A stretch of DNA of 64,000 bases, taken from positions 210,138,934 through 210,202,933 of the forward strand of contig BTPG01000003.1 in assembly GCA_036245525.1 (NCBI GenBank), read 5' to 3'. Source of the DNA: Semisulcospira habei. Lineage: Eukaryota; Mollusca; Gastropoda; Semisulcospiridae. A program made the position numbers and the translations under genes. Of this stretch, positions 29,362 through 38,791 are shown piece after piece. Numbering within the stretch: the stretch's first letter is position 1; each line of letters begins with the position of its first letter. The notes under the pieces were generated by a model. That model ran no database searches. It was not told the origin of the DNA and saw only the letters and a list, made by a program, of their open reading frames with translations.

Positions 29362-30240
29362 TTAATCAGCAATTACATTTTGCAACTCTTCAAAAGTATA
29401 CAATTTGCTGGCATAATAAAATGCAACAAGATCAATGTGTTCAAGGTTTATGTAAGTTAGACGAACAAAAGTTGTTTTGTCGACCACCACCTTGACAGCT
29501 GGAACACTGCTCGAAACATTAATAACATCATTATTTTTTGTAATAGCAATAAAGACCTTTGTTGATTCTGTTACTGTTTCATCCCATGTAAGTTTAATTC
29601 CCTGCGCAATATTTGCCTCTTTCGCAGAAGCTACAGATTTCATGATAATTTCAAATACTATTGTCGCTTCTCTAGCCACGACTAAGCTTGCTGGCATAAA
29701 CACAACAGAAGTATCTGATCTACCCTTTCTAGTTGTAAGAAGATACCGCCGTCTCTCATAATTTTCAACTTTCAGTTTTTCTCTGCTATTGTTGTCTGGG
29801 GCAAAACTTGGAACAAGGCTTACAATCAGCGGCCCAGAGTTAACAACCTTCCTAAACACTAAGGCGCCTTCGTCATCAGTGTATACATAAGGACTAATAA
29901 ATTCCAACTTTATGTCCCAGTCAATTGTGGGTGGTGGAACAGGTACAGGTGAAACCACCCACTTACTACCCACATGTATTAAGTTGTAAGGCGCATTATT
30001 TACAGGTGGAGTAGGTACAGTAACATCACGTAGCTGACCAAGTTTAGGAATCTGTCTTTCACCGTCTTTCATGTCAACAATTACTTTCCTCTTGTACATG
30101 CCATTTGAATCAAGTTCAAAACCATATATTTCTCCAATTTCCCCTTCCTTCTCAAAATCCTGTACGTCTGCCAAATCTTTCAACTCTGTTACTGGACATG
30201 CAACTGGTATGATTCTAGGCTTTGGACCAAGACCACTCAT
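29362..30240 (-). CDS. Polinton hypothetical protein, possible structural component
   Basis: The start is chosen at 30240 (MSGLGPKPR, 292 codons): TTTATAAAA lies directly before it, and the longer frame from 30252 would lack that context. No transmembrane segment is seen. The N-terminal part is acidic; a Pro/Val-rich linker (VPVPPPT) sits near residue 110; the rest alternates short hydrophobic and polar stretches as in beta-rich proteins. It ends 30 bp before the next minus-strand start at 29331 and follows the jelly-roll-like gene 30262-30996 by 21 bp, so the three probably form one minus-strand cluster. Its place beside the putative penton suggests a virion role; this is inference only. Confidence 0.65.
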   Translation of the reverse strand: MSGLGPKPRIIPVACPVTELKDLADVQDFEKEGEIGEIYGFELDSNGMYKRKVIVDMKDGERQIPKLGQLRDVTVPTPPVNNAPYNLIHVGSKWVVSPVPVPPPTIDWDIKLEFISPYVYTDDEGALVFRKVVNSGPLIVSLVPSFAPDNNSREKLKVENYERRRYLLTTRKGRSDTSVVFMPASLVVAREATIVFEIIMKSVASAKEANIAQGIKLTWDETVTESTKVFIAITKNNDVINVSSSVPAVKVVVDKTTFVRLTYINLEHIDLVAFYYASKLYTFEELQNVIAD

Positions 30241-30261
30241 TTTTATAAACAAAAAATAAAA

Positions 30262-30996
30262 TTATTTAATTTCCAACACAACACTAAAATCATGCATAAG
30301 AACTGGTTTGTCATCCTGATTAGTTACAGATATACTCAGTGACTCAAAGAAACTAGAATCTAATTTCTTAAACTGCAAATTAGGAAATCTAACAACTACA
30401 CTTTCACAATACGGAGCAGTTCCAGTTGGTAAGCATCTCAACAAAGTTGAAGGCTTTCCATTGTGAACATTCTCAGATGTGTTTAGTTCTTTCAAATAAA
30501 CTTTTAGCACTGTGTGTACTGACAAATGAACAGGATATCTTCCAGTTATTTTGCCTTTTTTGGGCTTAAATTTTAATCCTGCTTCATAAGTCCAATCATC
30601 ATCACCACTAACAGCTACAATACCAAGATCAGATTCAGTTAAAAAATCCAGTAGTATTAAAAGTTTGTCTGTTAATATAAGCTGACTATCTTTTGGAAAT
30701 TCCAATGTAACAAACAAGTTAGCCGGATTTAAAGTTGCTTTAATTTTATACATATTTTGTAAAAATTCAGCTATAGTACAAAAGTCATAATAGCCAGGCT
30801 GTAAGTGATTAGCGCCCCAACTTGTATCACCTACCATTCCATGTACAGAATATTCACCGTCATTTGTAACATTAAACCATTTTACTGTATAGAACATTTC
30901 ATGGATAGCTGCAGCCTTGCTACCATCACGATTATCAATCCCATTAGTTAACCACACTGGTTTGCTTGTGTCAAGATTTGTTAAGGTAATAAACAT
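30262..30996 (-). CDS. Candidate minor capsid (penton-like) protein
   Basis: ATG at 30996 (MFITLTNLD, 244 codons) follows ATAATAAAA; the frame is open further upstream to 31122, but that part overlaps the divergent gene. The sequence is rich in beta-strand-type segments and has no membrane span. It closes with SISVTNQDDKPV...FSVVLEI, a C-terminal strand pattern often seen in small virion proteins of Polintons and related viruses. Length fits a single-jelly-roll penton. The penton assignment is an inference from size, ending and position; a structure prediction would settle it. Confidence 0.5.
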   Translation of the reverse strand: MFITLTNLDTSKPVWLTNGIDNRDGSKAAAIHEMFYTVKWFNVTNDGEYSVHGMVGDTSWGANHLQPGYYDFCTIAEFLQNMYKIKATLNPANLFVTLEFPKDSQLILTDKLLILLDFLTESDLGIVAVSGDDDWTYEAGLKFKPKKGKITGRYPVHLSVHTVLKVYLKELNTSENVHNGKPSTLLRCLPTGTAPYCESVVVRFPNLQFKKLDSSFFESLSISVTNQDDKPVLMHDFSVVLEIK

Positions 30997-31020
30997 TTTT
31001 ATTATCTCATATAAAAAAGG
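30997..31020. promoter_or_regulatory. 24-bp divergent start region
   Basis: Only 24 bp separate the start codons of the minus gene at 30996 and the plus gene at 31021. Both sides read as TATAAAA/AATAAAA-like boxes abutting the ATG. Any promoter for either gene must be this short region or lie within the neighbouring coding sequence. Confidence 0.6.
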
Positions 31021-32361
31021 ATGGAATTTAAATCGCCAACCATTACCACTACAAACACATTTCAATTTAATGTGGATGCCAAATATAATGTTGCACCTAC
31101 TTATGAACAGAAAATAATTCAACTATATCAGCTTGACAAAGCTGTGTCTGACGCAAGCGTACAAGACCTATTCCAAGTCAAAGTACCAAATCCGTTTGAC
31201 CATTACCTAAACCCTCCAATAACAGATGACTCAACTGCAAGAAAGTGGTCTTCAAGTCCACTACAGATGTTTCAAAACCAACTCAACTTTGCAATACTAT
31301 GCTCAACTACAGGCTGTGGTGTTTCATTTACAGACCACTTGAATCACTCAAACAAACTGATTAGGTCTGTGTATCGTTTTCACACTTATTACCAGCTTAG
31401 ACGTATACTGTCAGAACTTCATACACCACTGCCCACTGAATCCAGTTTCAACAGGTTTAATAACCCTATGGATATGAAAGCATTTGAACGCATCTGTAAT
31501 GAGTTTAACATCAGTACAAAGTATGACTTCACACAAAAACTTGATGATCACCACGGCATTGGTACATTGTATTACGCTATGAGTCACAGACAATACCCTC
31601 AAGATTACTACCCTGGTTACACTTCATTCTCATCTAAATCTGAAGTCTGGTTAGGATCAATAGAGCAGAAACAGTCTAACGCCTGGACCACATTTATTTT
31701 AGATAAATCTGACGGGTTTACTCAAGCAGGAGTCGAGCGCGTCAATGAGTCTATCAGAACATATGTCTGGTGTTTACTAGGTGCACAATCACTAACAAAA
31801 TCAAACATTTTGAATGGAAGTGGTAAATTTGAAGCACAAAAACAATTTCTTGCAAATCTTGAAGATTCAATTAATTCAACAGTTGATCTCCCATCTAGCA
31901 TACAATGCTATCAAGACGTACTCAGATATGCCAGATCAAAAGTTGACTTTGTAGTTGGCATCGGGTTATACATGTTACCATCTGACCTTCAACTCCAAAT
32001 GGGTACAATAACAAATTATAATAATGAAATAGTTGTTGCAGGTCGTGACCAAAAATTAGGTCTCAATCAATCTGTAAACTTGGGGGCCACAACCACACAT
32101 GTACAGCCGTTAAAATCATTACAGACGGTAACAACCCCGCCCCCGGCCCCGACCCCAGCCCTGGCCCCAACACCGGCACTCATACAAGCGGTAACCCCTA
32201 CACCAACCCCTGTTGGACTACCACCGGGTCCACCACTACCGGAGACAGCCAACACTACAGTACTGATAATAAATCCAAGAGCAGTAATTAAACTGGCAAT
32301 AGTGATACCCTGTTCTCTGAAAAGTGTTTTTAGTCTCTCAGCCAGAGTAGTGTCTTCGTGA
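31021..32361 (+). CDS. Polinton conserved-type protein with Pro-rich tail
   Basis: 446 codons from ATG 31021, which follows TATAAAAAAGG. Residues 1-350 look like a folded domain with conserved-looking blocks FDHYLNPPITDD, WSSSPLQMFQNQLNFA, CSTTGCGVSFTDHLN and SHRQYPQDYYPGY. I know this type from Polinton-like elements but not its function. After residue about 370 it turns into a Pro/Ala/Thr repeat (TPPPAPTPALAPTPAL), then about 50 residues lying antisense to the end of the gene at 32067-33191. The Pro-rich tail may be real or partly a by-product of that overlap. Confidence 0.75.
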   Translation: MEFKSPTITTTNTFQFNVDAKYNVAPTYEQKIIQLYQLDKAVSDASVQDLFQVKVPNPFDHYLNPPITDDSTARKWSSSPLQMFQNQLNFAILCSTTGCGVSFTDHLNHSNKLIRSVYRFHTYYQLRRILSELHTPLPTESSFNRFNNPMDMKAFERICNEFNISTKYDFTQKLDDHHGIGTLYYAMSHRQYPQDYYPGYTSFSSKSEVWLGSIEQKQSNAWTTFILDKSDGFTQAGVERVNESIRTYVWCLLGAQSLTKSNILNGSGKFEAQKQFLANLEDSINSTVDLPSSIQCYQDVLRYARSKVDFVVGIGLYMLPSDLQLQMGTITNYNNEIVVAGRDQKLGLNQSVNLGATTTHVQPLKSLQTVTTPPPAPTPALAPTPALIQAVTPTPTPVGLPPGPPLPETANTTVLIINPRAVIKLAIVIPCSLKSVFSLSARVVSS

Positions 32362-33191
32362 AGTATTTTCTGAATAGTTTCTCTAATTCTGTTGACCTGT
32401 GATTTCAAATTTTGTCTTCCAATACTAATTGTTTCTAACCGTCCAGATCTTTCTATCTGCAAATCATTTAATCTGTGTTGGATTCTTTCTTTCATTTCTG
32501 TGTCAAGATTTCCATTGTCTGCGGTAGCCAGTTTCTCTTTTTCACGTTCTATGTGTTTATCAAGCTCTCCCAGTTTGGCAAGATTATTAACCATCTCACC
32601 TCTTATCGTCTGCAGTGATTTATCCAAACCCATAATCTCCCTCATTGACAAAGGTGGATCTTCTATTGTTTTCATAGCATCATTTAATTGACCTTCAGTA
32701 AATGAAGTTTCTTGTATCACTGTGTTTGCTATTTCTGGTAGGCTTGTTACTGGTGCCATTTCAATTTGTTGCCCTGTTGGCAACTTTGTTTGCGTGTCAT
32801 GAAGCACACTAGCCAGTCTTGGCGTGACAGGAGACCCACCAATACCCAGTTGACGCAAGGCACCAACACCACCTTCATTTTTTATTGTACTTAAAGCCCT
32901 AAACCTACTAGGGTCTTTTTTGTTAGTCAATAGTACTTTTCCTTTGTCAACAGTATTTAAATATAAATGACCCTTGCCATCAAGTTCAAACTGGTTAGGG
33001 TCTACGTTGTCTGGGCAGCCACCAACATGATCATAAAATGAGTTCACTTTGGTTTCTAAAAGTTCATGACGTAAACTGTAAATATTTCTTGTACCAGTCA
33101 TATCTGCCATATCTGCCATATCTGTTGTATTACCAAAATCATATGTGTCATCCATTTCAAAATCTTCATGATTAAATCCTCCCGCTGCCAT
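32067..33191 (-). CDS. Polinton coiled-coil protein with one C-terminal transmembrane segment
   Basis: 374 codons from ATG 33191, preceded by AATAAAACA. The acidic N-terminus carries a DMADMADM repeat. Residues 185-285 are heptad-rich coiled coil. The block AERLKTLFREQGITIASLITALGFIISTVVLAV (residues 284-316) gives an amphipathic region and a single membrane span; this block is characteristic of a protein present in most animal Polintons. A Gly/Val-rich tail of about 55 residues follows and overlaps the opposite gene by 295 bp. It is probably a virion or assembly membrane protein; function unknown. Confidence 0.8.
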   Translation of the reverse strand: MAAGGFNHEDFEMDDTYDFGNTTDMADMADMTGTRNIYSLRHELLETKVNSFYDHVGGCPDNVDPNQFELDGKGHLYLNTVDKGKVLLTNKKDPSRFRALSTIKNEGGVGALRQLGIGGSPVTPRLASVLHDTQTKLPTGQQIEMAPVTSLPEIANTVIQETSFTEGQLNDAMKTIEDPPLSMREIMGLDKSLQTIRGEMVNNLAKLGELDKHIEREKEKLATADNGNLDTEMKERIQHRLNDLQIERSGRLETISIGRQNLKSQVNRIRETIQKILHEDTTLAERLKTLFREQGITIASLITALGFIISTVVLAVSGSGGPGGSPTGVGVGVTACMSAGVGARAGVGAGGGVVTVCNDFNGCTCVVVAPKFTD

Positions 33192-33231
33192 TGTTTTATT
33201 AATTTATTATTTTTTATTGTGCATAATAAAA
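33192..33231. promoter_or_regulatory. 40-bp divergent start region upstream of the capsid gene
   Basis: An AT-only stretch between the minus start at 33191 and the plus start at 33232. AATAAAA abuts the capsid ATG on one side and AATAAAACA the opposite ATG. Confidence 0.55.
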
Positions 33232-34518
33232 ATGACACAATCTTACGGATCAAAGTTAGACCCATACAGAAAACTACGTGAGCCTCTGGGTGTTAAGGGC
33301 ATAAGACAATCAATCGTCATCATGAACAATCCAAGTACCATAGACCAGAATCAAACACTTACAGTCAAGTTTCCAAACCTAGGTCCCAGTGACGTTATTG
33401 TTCCTGGCACTGCACGCCTAGCATTTAATATTGAACTATCATCAGACGCAGACGTAAACAGAACACTGGTTGACAATCTTGGCAGAGCAATTGTTAGGAC
33501 TATTAAAGTAAAACTTGAAGGACAGGAAGTGTTTAGTCTTGACGACTCAGATGTATTTTACTGTTACAAAGATCTTTGGCTCACAAGAGAAGAACGAGAA
33601 GACCGTATTTACCAAGGCATACAGCCAGATAATGTTTGTAAACTTCGAATCAATGCCGGAGACAAAACAACTACTGGGGTACCAAAGGATGTTATTATAG
33701 CAGAAACATATGGAACCAGATTTTACATTCCACTTGAGTTTGAAATCCTCACAGCTCATTTGCCTTATTACCAAGGGGCACTGAATGACCGTCTGAGCTT
33801 TGAACTAACCTTCAATGACTACTCCAAAGTTATAAAATCATCTGCCACAGATGCAACATATAAGATCTCTAACATTTCCTTGGAATACGAAATTGTTACA
33901 CATATTGAACTAGCCAGACTCATTCAAAATCAGTACCAGTCAAGACTTCCAATTTATTATGACCGTGTGATTAGGCATAGTTTAATACCCAAAGACAAAA
34001 GCGACCCAATGTGGAACATAAACTTGAACACGCCTGCCAGGTCACTGAAAGGTATTCTTATGTTGTTTGTTTAACCGGTGAGTCCATACAAAAGAGATTC
34101 AGAAAAATTCTACAATCCTAAGATTACACATTTGTCCTGCACAATCGAAGGCCGTCCTAATCAAGTGTATGCTTCAGGTTTGTTACCTTATCAACACTAC
34201 GATGAGATCACAAAGTATTTTGCGGGTGGAAGGATTAGAGATAAACCCGCAAACATTGCGTGCAAAGATCTACATCTGTATGATGTTAGGATCGGACAAT
34301 ACCTTACAAACAAGTATGCACTGTGGCTAGACCTTCGTAGTACAGATGATGATTACCTTCATGGGTCAGGACGTACTGTCGAGAACGGTAGTGATGGAAT
34401 AACAATTCAGATACAAAAGAAGGTTGAAACTGCTGCAGCCATAAACATATATTTGTATCTAATTTATGACGCACAACTCAATATACAAGAGTGTAGACTA
34501 AGTGGACACATATATTAA
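33232..34518 (+). pseudogene. MCP: Double-jelly-roll major capsid protein, interrupted by an in-frame stop
   Basis: ATG 33232 (MTQSYGSKLDPY) directly follows AATAAAA. The first part runs to a TAA at 34072-34074 after 280 codons; the same frame then stays open to the TAA at 34516-34518, giving a family-like total of about 428 codons. It belongs to the family annotated in nematodes as 'transposon-derived protein F54H12.2', the capsid protein of Polintons that forms trimeric hexon-like capsomers. The NPSTIDQNQTLTVKFPNLG and DVIVPGTARLAFNIEL blocks are diagnostic of its first jelly roll. A single nonsense change explains the break; sequencing error or readthrough cannot be excluded. Confidence 0.85.
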
Positions 34519-34537
34519 AATTATATTGTGTATTAAA

Positions 34538-35149
34538 ATGAACCGGAGCTTAATGACCCTTGACCCACACTGTGGCTTATTTGTTGGTGCCACAGGGTGT
34601 GGTAAAACTGAATTTGTACTTAACCTCTTACAAACAAGATACATACACCACTTTGAAAACATTGTAATATTTTGTCCTACTATTAAACACAACAAAGCTT
34701 ATCACAACCGTTTATTCATTTGGACTGACAGCAACATTTACTTAGTTGACCCTGAGAAAAAACTGAATGACTACCTACAATATTTTTACAAGCAATTTGA
34801 AGGACAGCCAACATTGTTTATTGTTGATGACTGTTCTGCAGAGAAAGACATTGTCAAAAAGAGAAACACTTTAGCAGAACTTGCCTTCAGTGGCAGACAT
34901 GCAAACATCAGTGTATGGATTCTCACTCAGAAATATAATGCTGTACTGAAAGATTTTCGAGAACAGTTAAAGTTTATCTGCTTTTTTTACTGTAAGGATC
35001 GTGACAGCTTTGAAGACTGTCTCAGAGAAAATGACGTCATCCCAAATAAGCATGAACGTGATGATGTGAAAAATAAACTGAAATCAACTAAGCATCTAAA
35101 GCTCATTTTAAAGACAGATCAGCCCACAGGGTATGGGTTAGTAAATTGA
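34538..35149 (+). CDS. A32/FtsK-HerA-like genome-packaging ATPase
   Basis: 203 codons from ATG 34538, which lies 19 bp after the capsid stop and follows TATTAAA. Walker A is GATGCGKT at residues 17-24; Walker B is TLFIVDD near residues 92-98. A conserved SGRHANISVWILTQ block follows near residues 125-140, the sensor region of A32-like packaging ATPases. These enzymes drive viral DNA into preformed capsids. Placement next to the capsid gene is the usual Polinton arrangement. The frame is intact with all catalytic motifs present. Confidence 0.9.
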   Translation: MNRSLMTLDPHCGLFVGATGCGKTEFVLNLLQTRYIHHFENIVIFCPTIKHNKAYHNRLFIWTDSNIYLVDPEKKLNDYLQYFYKQFEGQPTLFIVDDCSAEKDIVKKRNTLAELAFSGRHANISVWILTQKYNAVLKDFREQLKFICFFYCKDRDSFEDCLRENDVIPNKHERDDVKNKLKSTKHLKLILKTDQPTGYGLVN

Positions 35150-35185
35150 TGTAAATTAATTTATACATTTGATTGTCCAATAAAA

Positions 35186-35536
35186 ATGACAGACGGACAA
35201 ATCATACAGGTGCTTGATCTCACACACCTTTTCAAAGATGTTATGCACTTTACTGATTTAATAACATCACCCAAACAGACTTACATAAGCCTTTCAGCAC
35301 CATCAGAAATATATGTTACATATAGTGTGACTTTGGATTATGTCGATGAGCATCCAGATGTGGAGCACATGACAGTTGATTTAAAGACACCTACTTTTAA
35401 AGTTGATGATACCAACTATGGTTGGTTAGGAGAAGTTTGTTATAGCATATTTAAACAACTACGCAAACTAAATGTTTATATTGACAGTGTTACAGTTAAT
35501 AAAGTGGTATTACACAAGGTGAGTCAGCAGAGTTAA
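35186..35536 (+). CDS. Small Polinton protein of unknown function
   Basis: 116 codons, ATG directly after CAATAAAA, 36 bp after the ATPase stop. There are no membrane segments or cysteine clusters; the sequence alternates polar and hydrophobic residues with an aromatic core (DDTNYGWLGEVCYSIFKQL). It sits between the ATPase and the polymerase on the same strand, so it is probably co-expressed with the replication and packaging genes. I do not recognise it. Confidence 0.7.
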   Translation: MTDGQIIQVLDLTHLFKDVMHFTDLITSPKQTYISLSAPSEIYVTYSVTLDYVDEHPDVEHMTVDLKTPTFKVDDTNYGWLGEVCYSIFKQLRKLNVYIDSVTVNKVVLHKVSQQS

Positions 35537-35578
35537 CGTTAATATTTTTTATTTTATTATTTTGTCGGTCAAATAAAA

Positions 35579-38500
35579 ATGACGGACAATGTTCAAAACC
35601 CTGGCTCATCAAACCCTGGCTCATCTAGTTTAAGAAACGTGTTTCACACAACAAACATACCCATATCCAATACTAATAACGTCTATGAATCAATAGAAAA
35701 CTCTTTTTCTGTCATACAGCAAAATCTTCTTACAGGCAGTGTTAAGATTCAAATTGTTGCAAAAATAGAATTCACTAGAGTAGACGGTGAAGTGATTGTA
35801 TCGTATATATCAACAAGACAACACACAGTTAACACAAGAAGAGAATTGGAAAACGTGTTTAGAGACAGACTATTACCAGACTTCCTCCAGGCGATTGACA
35901 GTGCAAAAATGAAAGGATCTGGCTGGCACGAAGGACATGTACATGAACTACAATTAAAGCAGTCTAGGTATCATCCTATATTAGGTAAAGCATGGTTGCC
36001 ACTGCCAAAAGAAGTAGCAAACAAGAAGGCTGTCGTCAACATACAGAACAATGACAACTATTGTTTCATGTGGTGTGTGCTTGCTAAACTACACTTTATA
36101 AAGACAAAACCTGAACGTGTATCTAACTACACTAAATTTGTAAACGAACTCAACTTTAGTGGCATTGAGTTCCCTGTTAAAATAGAAGACATAGACTTGT
36201 TTGAAAAATTAAATCCTGGCATATCTGTAAATGTGTTTGTGTGGGATAATGTGTCTGTTGACAAGTTACAACCCATTAGAGTATCAACACTGGCTCCAAC
36301 ATATGGGCAGTCAGAAGATAAACATGTTGACATGTTATTAATCGGCGATGACAATAACTTTCACTACACAATTATTAGGAATATGTCACGTCTAATTCAT
36401 AATCATACAACAAAACACAAGGGCAAACAGGAAGTGTGTAAAAGATGTTTACAAAGATTTTCTTCTATTGCAGTGGCACACAAACATGTTCTGCATTGTA
36501 GGTCAGCTGATGACATACAAACTGTACTTAAGTATCCAGAGCATGGTAGTCAAGTGTATTTTAAGAACTATGGGAATCAGCAAAAGCTGCCGTTTGTAGT
36601 GTATGCAGATTTTGAATCACTGGTTGTTCCGTATGAAGGTCATGTTCCAGAGTCATTACCAAAGACTATAAAACTGAGTGACCAAGTGGTGTGTTCTTTT
36701 GGATACATTATTGTTAGGTCAGACGGTCTTCATTCAGAACCTGTTATCTACAGGGGTGAAAATGCAGCATGCCTGTTTTTAACAGAAATGAGACATCTGT
36801 ATAGTCAGGTAGTACAATATCTCACAACATGCCAGATGCCTCTGGTGATGACAGAAGAAGACAAACTGAAATTTGATACAGCTGAGACGTGTTGGATTTG
36901 TGAACAAGCTCTGGGAGGTGATAAAGTTCGTGACCATGATCACATAACTGGACGTTACAGAGGTGCTGCTCATAACAATTGTAACTTGTTATTAAAAATA
37001 GATCCTAAGACATACAAGTTACCAATCTTTTTCCACAATCTCAAAGGGTATGATTCACACATTATCATGCAGGCTGTAGACGAGTCGTACAAAAACATAA
37101 GTTGTATTGCCCAGACAACTGAGAAATACTTGACTTTTAGGTTAGATAAATTAGCATTTTATGACTCCATGCAACATTTGTCTTTAGGATTGGCTAGTCT
37201 GGCAGAAGGACTGACTGAGTATCCAATAACGAGTAAATATTTTGAGCCAGACTTGGTTAAGAAAGGTGTGTATCCGTATGAGTACATTAGTGAGTGGGTT
37301 GTGTTTGAAGAAACAAGACTGCCACCAAAAGAGAAATTTTATTCCACACTAACTGGAAAAGGCATTTCTGACTCTGAATATCAACACGCACTTGATGCGT
37401 GGGGGAAGTTAGGATGTCAGACAATTGGTGACTATCACGACCAGTACTTGAAAGCAGACGTTTGTTTGCTAGCAGACGTATTTGAAAGTTACCGTGAGAA
37501 GGGTTTGTTACACTACAGACTTGACCCAGCCTGCTACATAACTAGTCCTGGCATGACGTGGGATGCATTTTTGAAATCCAGTAAGATATCTATAGACCTG
37601 TTGTCTGATCGTACGATGGGTGAAATGGTGGAACGCGGATTGAGAGGAGGCATTAGTATTGCAGCAAATAACTACGCCAGAGCCAACAATAAATATCTGG
37701 ACGGTCATGGTGACCTTGGCCGGGGGTTTGACCCCTCGAGGTCAAGGTCATTCATTACGTACCTTGACGCTAATAACCTTTATGGCTGGGCGATGTGTGA
37801 ATTATTGCCCTTGAAAAACTTTTGTCTGCATGATTTGTCACAGTATGATGTAACAGAGTCAGGGTTAACAAACAATATTATGAATCTTGACCGAAACGAC
37901 GCGAAGGGTTGGATCTTTGAAGTAGATCTAGAGTACCCACACCATCTACACGATTACCACAATGATTATCCGTTGGCTGTTGAGAAAATGAGTTTGACAG
38001 GGAAAAAAGAAGACACTAAACTTGTACCAAATTTGAATGACAAATTCAATTACGTTTGTCACTATCGATTGCTGCAGTTTTACATCAGACACGGGTTAGT
38101 ACTAAAGAAAGTTCACAGAGGAATTCAATTTGATCAGAGTGCTTTCATGAAAGATTACATAATGAAGAACACAACATTGCGTGCCAGGGACGGCAACACT
38201 GCATTTGACAAAGACTTCTTTAAGCTTATGAACAATGCCTGTTTTGGCAAGACAATGGAAAATCCTCATCACAGAAAAGATGTGAGACTGGTCACAACTG
38301 AATTGGGTGCAATTAAACTTACAGGCAAGCCACAGTACACAGGGTACAAAGAGTTTCATTCATCATTGTATGCAGTGTCACTCAAAAAAAAGATTGTTAA
38401 ACTGGACAAGCCAGTATTCATTGGTATGGCAATTCTTGAGTTGTCAAAACTGTTGATGCTTGAATTTTATTATGATTACTTCAAACCAAAATATCCTGAG

Positions 38501-38791
38501 TGTCGTCTGCTATACACTGACACTGACTCTATGATCATTGATGTGTGTACTGAAGACTTTTATGAAGACATGAAAACAGAGTTACACATGTATGACACAT
38601 CTGACTATCCTAAAGACCATCCACTGTTTAGCACACAAAACAAGAAAGTGCCTGGAAAGTTTAAAGATGAACTGAATGGTGTGCCTATAGTTGAGTACGT
38701 TGGACTGAGATCAAAAATGTATTCTATACTGCATCAGAAAGGTAGTCAGTCAAAAGCCAAAGGAATAAAAAAAAACAGCGATAAAAAATAA
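35579..38791 (+). CDS. polB: Protein-primed family B DNA polymerase with extra N-terminal and nuclease modules; C-terminus out of frame
   Basis: 1070 codons from ATG 35579 (after AAATAAAA). N-terminal module with NYCFMWC (Cys162) and FHYTII (His262), a Cys/His pair reminiscent of thiol hydrolases. Zinc-finger-like CxxC...HxxxxHC at 287-307. Exonuclease motif I ADFES (D344, E346); inserted endonuclease VII-like module CWIC...DHDHITGRYRGAAHNNC (438-468); Exo II FHNLKGYDSH (485-494); Exo III YLKADV (623-628). Polymerase motif A LDANNLYGW (D730), motif B NNACFGKTMEN, motif C YTDTDS (D981, D983) and KMY (1046-1048). It replicates the element from a protein primer. The frame stops at 38791 after a run of nine A at 38767-38775; about 95 more residues continue in another frame. 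Confidence 0.93.
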   Translation: MTDNVQNPGSSNPGSSSLRNVFHTTNIPISNTNNVYESIENSFSVIQQNLLTGSVKIQIVAKIEFTRVDGEVIVSYISTRQHTVNTRRELENVFRDRLLPDFLQAIDSAKMKGSGWHEGHVHELQLKQSRYHPILGKAWLPLPKEVANKKAVVNIQNNDNYCFMWCVLAKLHFIKTKPERVSNYTKFVNELNFSGIEFPVKIEDIDLFEKLNPGISVNVFVWDNVSVDKLQPIRVSTLAPTYGQSEDKHVDMLLIGDDNNFHYTIIRNMSRLIHNHTTKHKGKQEVCKRCLQRFSSIAVAHKHVLHCRSADDIQTVLKYPEHGSQVYFKNYGNQQKLPFVVYADFESLVVPYEGHVPESLPKTIKLSDQVVCSFGYIIVRSDGLHSEPVIYRGENAACLFLTEMRHLYSQVVQYLTTCQMPLVMTEEDKLKFDTAETCWICEQALGGDKVRDHDHITGRYRGAAHNNCNLLLKIDPKTYKLPIFFHNLKGYDSHIIMQAVDESYKNISCIAQTTEKYLTFRLDKLAFYDSMQHLSLGLASLAEGLTEYPITSKYFEPDLVKKGVYPYEYISEWVVFEETRLPPKEKFYSTLTGKGISDSEYQHALDAWGKLGCQTIGDYHDQYLKADVCLLADVFESYREKGLLHYRLDPACYITSPGMTWDAFLKSSKISIDLLSDRTMGEMVERGLRGGISIAANNYARANNKYLDGHGDLGRGFDPSRSRSFITYLDANNLYGWAMCELLPLKNFCLHDLSQYDVTESGLTNNIMNLDRNDAKGWIFEVDLEYPHHLHDYHNDYPLAVEKMSLTGKKEDTKLVPNLNDKFNYVCHYRLLQFYIRHGLVLKKVHRGIQFDQSAFMKDYIMKNTTLRARDGNTAFDKDFFKLMNNACFGKTMENPHHRKDVRLVTTELGAIKLTGKPQYTGYKEFHSSLYAVSLKKKIVKLDKPVFIGMAILELSKLLMLEFYYDYFKPKYPECRLLYTDTDSMIIDVCTEDFYEDMKTELHMYDTSDYPKDHPLFSTQNKKVPGKFKDELNGVPIVEYVGLRSKMYSILHQKGSQSKAKGIKKNSDKK

